Shown in pieces: positions 55,703-64,000 of a DNA stretch of 64,000 nt (its first letter is position 1; every line of letters starts with the position of its first letter). A model generated the notes under the pieces. It was given only the letters and a program-made list of their open reading frames with translations. It did not search any database and had not been told where the DNA came from. This DNA comes from Ganoderma boninense (lineage: Eukaryota; Basidiomycota; Agaricomycetes; Polyporales; Polyporaceae). Location of the stretch: positions 3,968,001 to 4,032,000 of the forward strand of contig CM035307.1 in assembly GCA_002900995.3 (NCBI GenBank), written 5' to 3'. Made by a program: the position numbers and the translations under genes.

Positions 55703-58340
55703 TCACACATCCACATCGACAAACGCACATTCCTCCCAATCCACCACGCGCCCCCTGTCAGTCACGCCCTGCAAGTAGAACCTCGCCTTGCTCACGCCTG
55801 CGGCTTTGAGCCAAGGAGGCAAGCACGCCGGATCAACATAGAAACGGTTGGCTCGCCCGTCGAGGCCCGTCGTCCCGATGAACGTCGCCGCCTCAGGCTC
55901 GTAAGCGGCGCCCGACCCCGGGTAGGCTTGGACGTACACGTTGAAGTACGCGAAGGCAGGCATGGGGTGCACGTCCAGGACCCACGCCGCATCTGTGTCC
56001 TCAGGGGACTCGAGCGTGAGCGCGGGCACGGGCCCCATACCCACCGCGGTGCCCCACGTCAGGACACCTACGAGCGCGTGCGTCTGTGCCTGCGGAGCTG
56101 ACGCGGAAGCGAAGTGCGCCCAGATGATCTTGGGGTCTAGCAAGGTGTGACGCGGGGACGGGGGGTTCGCAAACACGCTCAGCGCGCCGACGAAGAGCGT
56201 GAAGGCGACGGGCTGCGTGGGGTCTTCGCACGTGAACCCGATCACGAGCCCTGCGGCCGAGAGGACGGCGGTGTCTGTTGCTGCCACGAGTGTGAAGTCG
56301 ACGAGGAGCTCTGTCCACCCCGCGGGGAGGGGCGCGTCCGAAGACGAAGGCGCCGGGACGAAGGTCACGTCGAAGCGGGCGTCGAGGTCCGGGGCGAGGG
56401 ATTTGACGGATGCTCCAATGTCCGCGTCGACGGGGCCGGAGATCTTGTAGATGATCGACAGGCGGTAGGACTTGCGCGGGGTGATTGCGAGCGACTGGAT
56501 GGGGAGCCACAGGCAGCGGAAGAACGCGTCGTCGGAGTCGGACCCTAGCGCAGAGATGGAGACCGCGAGGGAGCTCCCGCCGAGCCACGCGTCATCCATC
56601 GATATGTCGGCGGTCGCAGCGGGGACCGCCTCCTCGCGGTGCCCATGCTCGTCTTCCCATGCGAGCGTCGGCCGCGGGAACACGAGGTCCCCGATCGAGC
56701 CCGCCTTGTCGACGTCCGTCCACCCGGTCTCGCTCTCAAACACCCTTGTCCCGCGCACGAACCACTTCCATCCAACCCCCGGCGAGAACGCCGTAAAGAA
56801 CGGGCGCGTGGCAGGATCCGGCGGGGGCATGCGCGGAAAGAATTGTGCGAGGGGCTGGAATGCGCCATGCTCGCACGGGGGCTCGCCCTTCTTGGGCTCG
56901 TGTGGGGGCACATTGACGGGCTGGCCGGGCGTCGCGGGCCCCAGCCAGAGGGTGCGCTCATACGCCCACCAGGCAGCCCAGGACCAGCCGGGCTTGTCCT
57001 GCTCGCTCTCCCAGGTCCAGCCCTGTCCGAAGAGCGCGACGCTGAGCCCGAGGAACTCGGGGTCGATGTGCGAGATCGCTTTGTAGCACCCGAAGCCACC
57101 CCCGCCGTGCGACCCGCGGCCCCAGACATCGACGCCCATGTAGATGTCGGAAAGCAGCTTGGGGCGGGGCGCGGTGGATTGGTCGAGCGAGAGGAGGTAT
57201 TGTGCTGTCATGGAGGGGAATGGGTGGGGCCACTGTGCGAAATGGCAATCTCAGGACATCGCCACCATGCAGAGACAGAGAGCAGGCACTTACGGTATAG
57301 TTGGAGAAAAATGAAGTGGCCGGGAGGAAGAAAGGCAGGTTGATGCTGTTCAGCCTGTCTTGCCATCGTAGCTGTCCGGTAACGACGACGCTATCATACC
57401 TGCAGTCCTGTCAGCTCGGGAGACAAGGAACCTTCGGAGCCCTTAAGACATACCACATTGCTTCAGCGTGCGGGCCAACTTTCTGCTTGAGCTCCTGCTC
57501 GAGAAGAGAAATCCACAGCGTCAGAGCGCGGGCTTGTTCGACACCACCGGGAAGGGGCGCCTCGAAGTTTAGCAGGTACCCGTCAAACCCTCTCTGGTAA
57601 GCAAGCTCCGCAAGCAAGCGGGCGTAATGAGCGGACACCGGGAGCGTTTGGTTAGAGTTCGGCTTCGCAGGACCGTATGTCTGCTGGGGAAGAGGGCCAA
57701 TGAGGAGCTGCAAGCATTCTCCTTGAGATTCAGCGCCCTCGAAGATCCTGCGAGAAGAGTGAGTGGGACGCTGGCACGATCAAGAAATCGCCCGCACAGG
57801 ACACCAAGCATCTTCACTCCATGCCTGTGAGCGGCTGTGGACCATCCCGCCGGCGGGATCGTCACCCGATGGTGCGAGAAGCTGTGCGATGGGAGAATGA
57901 GCACGGTGCCCTTCCCGAGTGGGTTCGAGCGGAATACCCATACTAGATAAATATTTCGCAATATGGCCAAAAGTTGAACGTATACGAGGGAGCTGATGGT
58001 AATTCGTTGTATCCTCCCTTATAGTCCAATCAGTATGCGGATAATCATCAAGGGAGAAGGAGTGAATGCTCGACCTTGTAGTCATGACAAACCTGTACAT
58101 ACCTGGCAGTTAATCAGTCGTTCAGAGGGGGTCGTAGAAGCCACTCACGAGCAACTTTCCTCTCGTTGACAAGTTCGGCAGACCTTGGACGCTGGACCGC
58201 GTGGTGTACGGGACCACTCCTTCGTATGTACGGAGGGTGGCAGCTGGACTTGTCGCCCACTGGTCGAGATCGGCGAGGGATCGGAAGAATGGAGTATCTT
58301 CCGAGACGGATGACGAGTGATCCTTTCCACGAATGGGCAT
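55703..58340 (-). CDS. Cytosolic-type endo-beta-N-acetylglucosaminidase, family GH85
   Basis: Seven exons: 58340-58149, 58092-58075 (18 nt), 58017-57944, 57881-57798, 57747-57454, 57399-57294, 57232-55703. Splicing restores the GH85 signatures: LLVCHDYKGGYNE, SYTFNFWPYCEIFIYFSHHR, HRHGVKMLGVLIFEG, the catalytic segment RGFDGYLLNFEAPL (Asn and Glu of the NxE motif), WYDSVVVTGQLRWQDRLNSI, FFLPATSFFSNYTW, and MGVDVWGRGSHGGGG. The remaining 350 residues form the beta-sandwich modules seen after the barrel in this family. About 760 residues, no signal peptide, so probably cytosolic. Reaction: cleaves the chitobiose core of N-glycans, leaving one GlcNAc, as in turnover of free glycans and misfolded glycoproteins. 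The start is Met 58340; an in-frame upstream extension exists but is not needed. Confidence 0.95.
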
Positions 58341-59331
58341 TTTATGAGGCTGTGGAAAAGTGTTGAAATATGCACTACAGGATGGATGGCAGATAGTAGC
58401 GTCGAATAGTGCATTCAATATGAGGAGTAGGAGCTAATCTGAGAGGTATCCGAGTCAAACCTGTGGTAACGGTGGAGAAGGACCGGCGAATGGTAGTATG
58501 TCTGTTTATTCTGTCATCTCTAGGAACTTGTATCTATTAGCGTAATACAATTACGTACCAGAATATATTGGCACGGTTGTAGATATCAGAATGCAACTCA
58601 CAGCGGTGAGCGACAAGCCAGAGGACGAGGGCGGCAGCCACGACAGACCGTGTCTCCCTTTAGTGGTAACTGCGCGCTTATTGAACGAACTTCGCTACTA
58701 CTACGAAGTAGTACTTCAAACGACTCAAAGGGCAAACCAGTCTGGAACTTTGGTACACACTAACCAGGGTTGAGGCACTTTTAGAGCTCATGAGTCGGGA
58801 GATTGTGATTTTCAATCAATACCCACTTCCTGCATAGTACATCATCCTCACCGTGATTGGGCAGGCTAAGGTAGCTATAGGACAGTAGTACTCATACATA
58901 GACCGCTAAGCAACCTACAAACTAGTATGAGCACCGTGGCGTATTATACAAAGTTCGCTCCGTCTATACAGTCTTCAACCGGTCCTCGGACCTATGAATT
59001 TTTGGCCGCCTTACTATGCTCGCCCATCCTCATTTTCCGCGAACGTAAGTTTACAGTCCATTAGGATGCATACCAGAGTATATGCCTGTCGAATTATGTG
59101 GTGAGCAGAGGGCAGCTTAGGAGAGATCGAGGTCCATCTTGACAAAAATCCCTTATCGCGACTTCTTCAGTCCTCGGGCCACCCGTATTTGGTACGAAAT
59201 TGATCTAACCGATGCTAGCCGAGCACTCGATTAAGTATTTCGGGCTTATTAGCGCCGTCTGGTGGCCCAAGGACCACCGTCCGAGGCATATTCAACGCAT
59301 TGTGTTCGTCCCCGATGGCAACTCCCAGTAC
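58341..59331. other. Intergenic; nothing identified
   Basis: No supported coding frame or RNA gene. Confidence 0.5.
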
Positions 59332-60914
59332 TTAGGACACAAAATGGTTGGCATGAACATGTTCATGCTTCATCATAAATTTGGGACTACGTGGTCGAGA
59401 ACATAGTGCTAGATCTGCCCTCCAAAATTCATTTTCTCGCTGTATTACTGTAACAATCGCCTTAGAACGTGCTATTTCGCCCCTCCCGCCCTCAGTTTTT
59501 TTGAGTGGTTTGGTGAAACAGGTTCTGATGCATGAGAGATAATTTTGTGGCAAGAGAAACAGGGGGGAGCTCGCAAAGGGTGAAGTGGCCCGAGGACCCA
59601 TGGTGGCCCGAGGACCGGTTAAAGACTGTAACCCAGGCCGTTTCCGATCAACTCGCGGTTGGATATCCGGGGACTGTCCCTCAGTGAGCCGCACGTAAGG
59701 GTCGAGATCCGAACGTTCCGGCTTGTGCATGGCGACGAACGAAGCTTGGAAGAAGTTCTTCAAGGTTAATATGAACATGAGGATTCAACAAATCACAAGG
59801 AAAACAAAGAGAATGGTAGACGCACGATTCCGAACGTATAATGCGTGTAATCATCAATCGTAGCCTCGTCAAGTACGACTAGCAGACCGGGATAGACGGA
59901 CCGGAACCCGGGGTTGGCTTGAGTCACGTCCTCAGCGCAAAGGAATGGGTCGGTATTCACTGCTACGGTCACTTCTGTGCCACCTTGGCCTTGAAATACC
60001 ATCGCGATTTGAGGCATAGCCTCTCTGTCCGAGGCGGACACGTAATACTCGGGAGTGACGTGCATCCTATCGGTTGATGTATCCTTCCTCTGCTCGTCGA
60101 TATCAAGATTGCCCCCCGTCTTACTGAAGACGGCGCGACGCAGATGGCGCACCAGCTTGGCTGGAACCCAGGATAGGGAAGCACCTAGAACATTCGATAT
60201 AGTCATCATTAAGCAAGAGACAAAATAAAAATATCGACTTTTCTGTGCTTACCTGTATCCAAATCCACCAAAATACCATCTGTCCCGAAATCGAGCAAGG
60301 TGCGGCTCAGCATGCGCTCAGTCGCCGTAAAACCTTTCGGCACCATGTATACTCGCATTAAGCGGACCGTCCAGAGCCTGAATTGCCCCCCAGGGAATGG
60401 AATCACAGAAATGGGAAGAGACCAAGCACGGTCACCCGAGGGGACCGGAAACTTGTTGATTCCCATCCAGCTCCCTTGTACGTATTTGGGCTCCTCTAAG
60501 GCTGTAGCTGGGGCAGTATAGCCTTGTTTACGGAGGCAGAAATAGAGAACAAAACCGCCCTCCTACGCACTGAGTCAGCTGATGGTAACTTTACGACTGA
60601 AAAATCAACGAGATGAATACCACAGGTACAGCCTTGAACTTGTGCTTCAGTGCCAGCATGAAACTCTGACAAATTGGAGTTAACATTCAGCGCCATGCAC
60701 ACTTCCTGTAACGGTATAAAGAGGTTTGACTCACAGGCATGTTGGATGGCGTGGCTCCAGGATACCCAACCTGGAAGCTAGGAGTGCAGGCGGTAAATTC
60801 AGAATAAAGTGAGCATAATATAGAAAGGCAGTCTTACTTATCAAGGCTCAAGCCTAGAATGCCCTCCATTGGTTGAGAGTCCATGTTGTCCGATATCGCA
60901 CACGCAATCCCAAA
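59332..60914 (-). pseudogene. Pepsin-type aspartic protease lacking its N-terminal lobe
   Basis: Exons 60914-60839, one starting at about 60764 (acceptor CCTAG), short exons near 60660 and 60560-60240, then 60198-59812 and from 59761 join into a frame. The frame begins FGIACAISDNMDSQPMEGIL, the end of the N-terminal lobe of an A1 protease, and continues through LGLSLDNFQVGYPG, SFMLALKHKFKAV and GGFVLYFCLRKQG. The second catalytic Asp is present (ILVDLDTGASLSWVP), as is the terminal strand FFQASFVAMHKPE ... PYVRLTEG. The first lobe with its own DTG motif and flap is not found upstream; that space is taken by the small gene 60935-61410. After PYVRLTEG, where such proteins normally end, the frame runs on about 120 residues. 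I read this as a 5'-truncated relic, though a hidden arrangement of upstream exons is not excluded. Confidence 0.6.
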
Positions 60915-60934
60915 CTTATAAGATGCTGAGACGT

Positions 60935-61410
60935 TCACTGAAGAGTGGCGCTGTGGCCCTTGCCGGGCTTGAGGTTGGCCTGTCCGTCATCTATCTCAAC
61001 GTCTGTTGCCTCAGACTCCTAGGCACGAAGCGAACGATGGTTAACCTGGTGCAGAAGTTGCAGATCCTTTATGGGACTTACGAGATCTTCGCTGAACACT
61101 GTCTCGGTAGGCGACAACAGGAGCGCATCCTGAAACGCCTGCTCGAGCGTATCGGCGTTGGCATCTCTGGCAGCCTGGAACTGGGACCGTACACGGCGAA
61201 CGGCAGCTTCGATCTCACTGACTTCATCCGCTGTAAAGGGGAGCTGGATCAACCCTTTGCGACTCATGTCCCAGTTGCGCTACAGTTGAAATTCGGTCAG
61301 AATCCGGTGTTCTCAAATGCGACAAACCATACCCTTTCGAAGAAGTTGCCAAACTCAGGCTCTTCGAGACAAATGAGCTGAATGTACTCGGTGGAAGGAT
61401 TGCTTGACAT
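60935..61410 (-). CDS. Small unrecognised protein
   Basis: Exon 1 from ATG 61410 ends at a GTATGG donor and joins at CTGTAG to CGCAACTGGGAC; the last intron (donor GTAAGT, acceptor CCTAG, 63 nt) leads to an acidic end and TGA at 60935-60937. About 120 residues: MSSNPSTEYIQLICLEEPEF, then IQLPFTADEVSEIEAAVRRV with a long amphipathic helix (VRSQFQAARDANADTLEQAF), then SEATDVEIDDGQANLKPGKG. No domain recognised. A strong TATA box stands 61 nt upstream, which supports a real promoter. It ends 21 bp before the aspartic-protease fragment. Confidence 0.55.
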
Positions 61411-61470
61411 GACGGTGTATGGAAGGAATTACTAGGAGGTTGAGGACCACATCAGGGGACTCCGGAGTAG

Positions 61471-61480
61471 TATTTATATA
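61471..61480 (-). promoter_or_regulatory. TATA box of the small gene at 60935-61410
   Basis: TATATAAATA on the minus strand, 61 nt upstream of ATG 61410. Confidence 0.6.
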
Positions 61481-62426
61481 GCTTCACTCACCGGCACTGC
61501 CAGCGGAGATGGTGGAGAGGAGAGATGCGGGCCCGGCTTTTTTGGAAACAGAAGTCAGTCTTTCTAGCACCGAGAAGGCACCTTATCGGACAGTGGAGGG
61601 CCAGACGTCCAGGACTTACGGCACCTGCCATACCAAAAGTGCCTTCTGCCTTGTTCTCAAAATCCAATTTGAGATGATGACATACGATTTGAAGAGATGT
61701 TTCGCCGCCCAGCAGACGGAACAACACATTCCCTTGAAGATTCTTCACCACTTCGAGGATGAAAGAAGTCCGAGTCATTGTGATGCGTGGGGAATACCAG
61801 GGGTGCTATTGTAATCGCGCGGCCCCATTCAACATTATCAACCTACTGATCCATCAGATGAGCTTGATACTGACTCACGTTGGGCTTTTGGATGGAAACT
61901 GAGGCCCGAGCAGAGCATGAACTCGCATTTCAAATAAAATGAGCTCAGAAAATCTTGAGTGATCATCGATTATCTGCTCCGGTCACTCCGAGGTCAGTGA
62001 GTACAGTACGATGACGGACAGGCTCTAATACTTACTACAACTGTTAAGAACTTTCGGATCTTCTGTAGGATATGATGACAGGAATGACTTGCCAAATCCG
62101 ACTTGGCGTCAAATTTCGTTTGAGAACAGGTGGTTGAAATTCCGTCATTAAGAGGGCATACAGAGAGGAAGAAAGAGATGCGTGTGTAAGCTGGTCAACG
62201 TCGGACTGGGTAGGGGCAGCGACCCGTGTTGCTGGTTGGACATCGGAGGAGTCTGCCAGCGGACGTCCTCCCCAGCTTACCTAAGATGAGTTGCAGCTCC
62301 GACAGCTTCATTGGCGATTAATCTGGAAGACCGCTACAACCACCTGGCATTGGATGCTGACCTTTCCCTTTTCACCAATGTCTCCGAGCACAAAATCGTA
62401 CGTACATATCTCGAGAACAATCAGTC
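61481..62426. other. Mostly intergenic; possible minus-strand exons
   Basis: On the minus strand, splice-like pieces (an ATG near 61961, donor GTGAGT near 61878, acceptor CAATAG near 61811, donors GTATGT and GTAAGT near 61700 and 61619) can be joined to read MITQDFLSSF ... TRTSFILEVVKNLQGNVLF ... EGTFGMAGA. No family is recognised and the 3' end is unclear, so I do not call a gene. Confidence 0.3.
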
Positions 62427-64000
62427 ATGCACAGCACCGACGAAGGTTTATGTAGGTTCGATCTTGTCAACGATGACGTCCTGGTGGATGTGCTCGAGGA
62501 GCTCAAGCTGGCCAAATGCTTAAACTCCTTTTCCATGACCTCAAAACGGCTTCGCGAGGCTTCCATGCCCATCCTCTTCAGTATCTGCTATCAACGACTC
62601 GAGTATCCAGCTGCCGTCCAAGATATTATTCCAGAGTCACTATGGCAATACATTAGGTAGGGTCAGAGAATTTGCTCACCAACCTACGCGCTGACGCTTC
62701 ATAGGACGCTACATTTGAAGTGTGTGTGCCGTCCTCTCCGGGCATTCCGCTACACCGTCTACGATGATACACGTCCGCCTACAGATCCTGTTGTGTGCGG
62801 TGCCTTCCATCGCTGGCTCACAGACGTTGCCGTGCGCCAAATGCCCCGCCTCACTGAAGTATCGTTCGACAACTGCAAGTACATCGCGGTGCATGGCTTA
62901 CCATGGCGAACGGTTCGAGAGATGCTCACCATCCCGAATCTGCACCACTTCATAATCGCTTCGCTGCGAATCTGCCCCACTGCCAGTGATACCATCGAAT
63001 GGGGCGATTGTCAGCTTTCTGCAGCGCTATCCTCCTTTCGCTACCGGGTCAGAGACCCCACACCGATAAAAAGCTTCCCAGCCGAAGAACGAGCTCTGGA
63101 TACCATAGTCCGCTCGTTCCATACCTCTCTTGAAGCGCTCGCCCTGCCTGCAGAACCGGCGCCGATCCAACTGATGTGCTCGTTGGCCTGGCCTCGGCTC
63201 CGTGAGCTAAGGCTCCGAGGCATGCGCTGGACCACGCCATCCACTCCGCTCGTCGCCCTGTTCGCCTGTATGCCGCATCTGCGGACGCTCGCACTCCAGC
63301 TGTATGAACCGGAGCACGTCGATGTACGAGCGGTGTGGCCGGGCGGTTTCAGGGCAACGTACCCATGGCTGGGCCTCGAGTACCTGGAGATCTCACATCC
63401 GGACCCGGACGACGAGATCTACGCACATCTTCCTTCTACTCTCTGCGGACTTGCTCTGCGTCCGTGGCCGCACTTTTGCCTCCAAATCAAGAACAACATG
63501 CAGTTTCCCCCGCGGGACCTCCGGTGGAACTTCCCCATGGCGAGCGCATCCAGCATCTGCGGATACTACAGCGATGTCGAGCACCTCACCTTCGTTCGCT
63601 AGAGCTCGAGTACGAAGTCGACGATCCCGGCGTGGACGCTGAGCTTCTCCAATATGTTGCCGCGAGCTTCCCTCGTCTGCGCACGCTCGAGCTCCATCGG
63701 TATCGGAACGGCGACCCCGTCGTGCCCACGGTGAGACTGCTGTCCAGATTTCGCCCCCGATGCCAGATGGATAGGATGCTGACCAGAAATTCCCTCTTCC
63801 CAGGCGGAGATCGCGCGACAGCTTGCACCGCTGGCCAACCTCTCCTTGATCAAGCTCCATCTCGACTTCCCAGACACGCCGCCCCCTGCGTTCTCTGTTG
63901 TCGACCAGCGGCGGTACTGCGATGACAAAGCGTTGACGGCATATGACGGGACCCTTGCAGCCACCGCGGTGACGTTCGCGAACGCGCTTTCCTCGCCCTT
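62427..64000 (+). CDS. F-box/leucine-rich-repeat-like paralog, frameshifted and cut by window end
   Basis: Exons 62427-62656, 62705-63730 and from 63804, with the same intron positions as 53140-54889. Sequence is very close to that gene throughout: F-box (NDDVLVDVLEELKLAKCLNS) and leucine-rich segments (MPRLTEVSFDNCKYIAVHGL, RLRELRLRGMRWTT, HLRTLALQLYEPE). Near 63557 one base is missing relative to the paralog (ATCTGCGG against ATCCTGCGC), which throws the frame to a TAG at 63600-63602; the homologous frame resumes immediately afterwards (RSLELEYEVDDPG) and continues through the last exon to the window end. Either a sequencing or assembly error or an incipient pseudogene. The acidic-linker region also lacks two residues near 63010. 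Confidence 0.82.

Noticed and set aside
1..64000. CRISPR arrays, operons or bacterial-type defence systems
   Set aside because: Introns, TATA promoters and gene content are eukaryotic; no regularly spaced repeats were seen.

Overview
The window looks like nuclear DNA of a filamentous basidiomycete, most likely a GC-rich Agaricomycete. Genes are split by many 45-80 nt GT-AG introns. The gene content is fungal: a Kre9/Knh1-like wall protein, a secreted S10 carboxypeptidase, GH18 and GH85 glycan hydrolases, a Yta7/ATAD2 ATPase, Agaricomycete-type membrane and F-box proteins, and a chromodomain Ty3/Gypsy element. The species cannot be named from sequence alone. One 100-base run of N (25889-25988) marks a scaffold gap.

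Layout. 1-491 is the 3' end of a secreted Kre9/Knh1-like gene whose full paralog lies at 15413-16357 (-). 774-2514 (-) is a probable fungal p31comet (MAD2L1-binding protein) gene. 4222-6602 (+) is a 12-exon serine carboxypeptidase. 7501-15154 holds a cluster of unrecognised (+) genes, two of them paralogous double zinc-finger proteins. 17352-23546 holds two copies of an unrecognised small family (both -) around a divergently transcribed pair of unrecognised genes. 24215-25753 (-) is a seven-helix membrane protein cut off near the gap. 25.9-31.1 kb has no gene I can support. 31103-32052 (+) is an Hrp1-like two-RRM protein that lacks its N-terminus and has a broken tail. 33477-34624 (+) is a secreted GH18 chitinase. 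35979-45525 is a complete, very young chromovirus-type retrotransposon (-), with 394-bp LTRs differing at one visible base and a 5-bp target duplication. 47510-52418 (+) is a Yta7/ATAD2 homolog. 53140-54889 (-) and 62427-64000 (+, cut by the window end) are F-box/leucine-rich paralogs in inverted orientation. Between them lie a GH85 endo-beta-N-acetylglucosaminidase (55703-58340, -), an aspartic-protease remnant (59332-60914, -) and a small TATA-driven gene (60935-61410, -).

How the genes relate. There is no operon-like logic, as expected for a fungal chromosome. Secreted or wall-directed functions recur (Kre9-like pair, S10 peptidase, GH18), together with intracellular glycan turnover (GH85). 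The window contains four pairs of local paralogs, several with one copy damaged, so the locus appears to evolve by segmental duplication. Some damage is single-base and sits in G-rich tracts, so assembly error must be separated from true pseudogenisation. Exon borders were placed by eye from splice motifs and reading-frame continuity; protein families were assigned by recognising motifs, without database searches. No tRNA, rRNA or CRISPR array was found.
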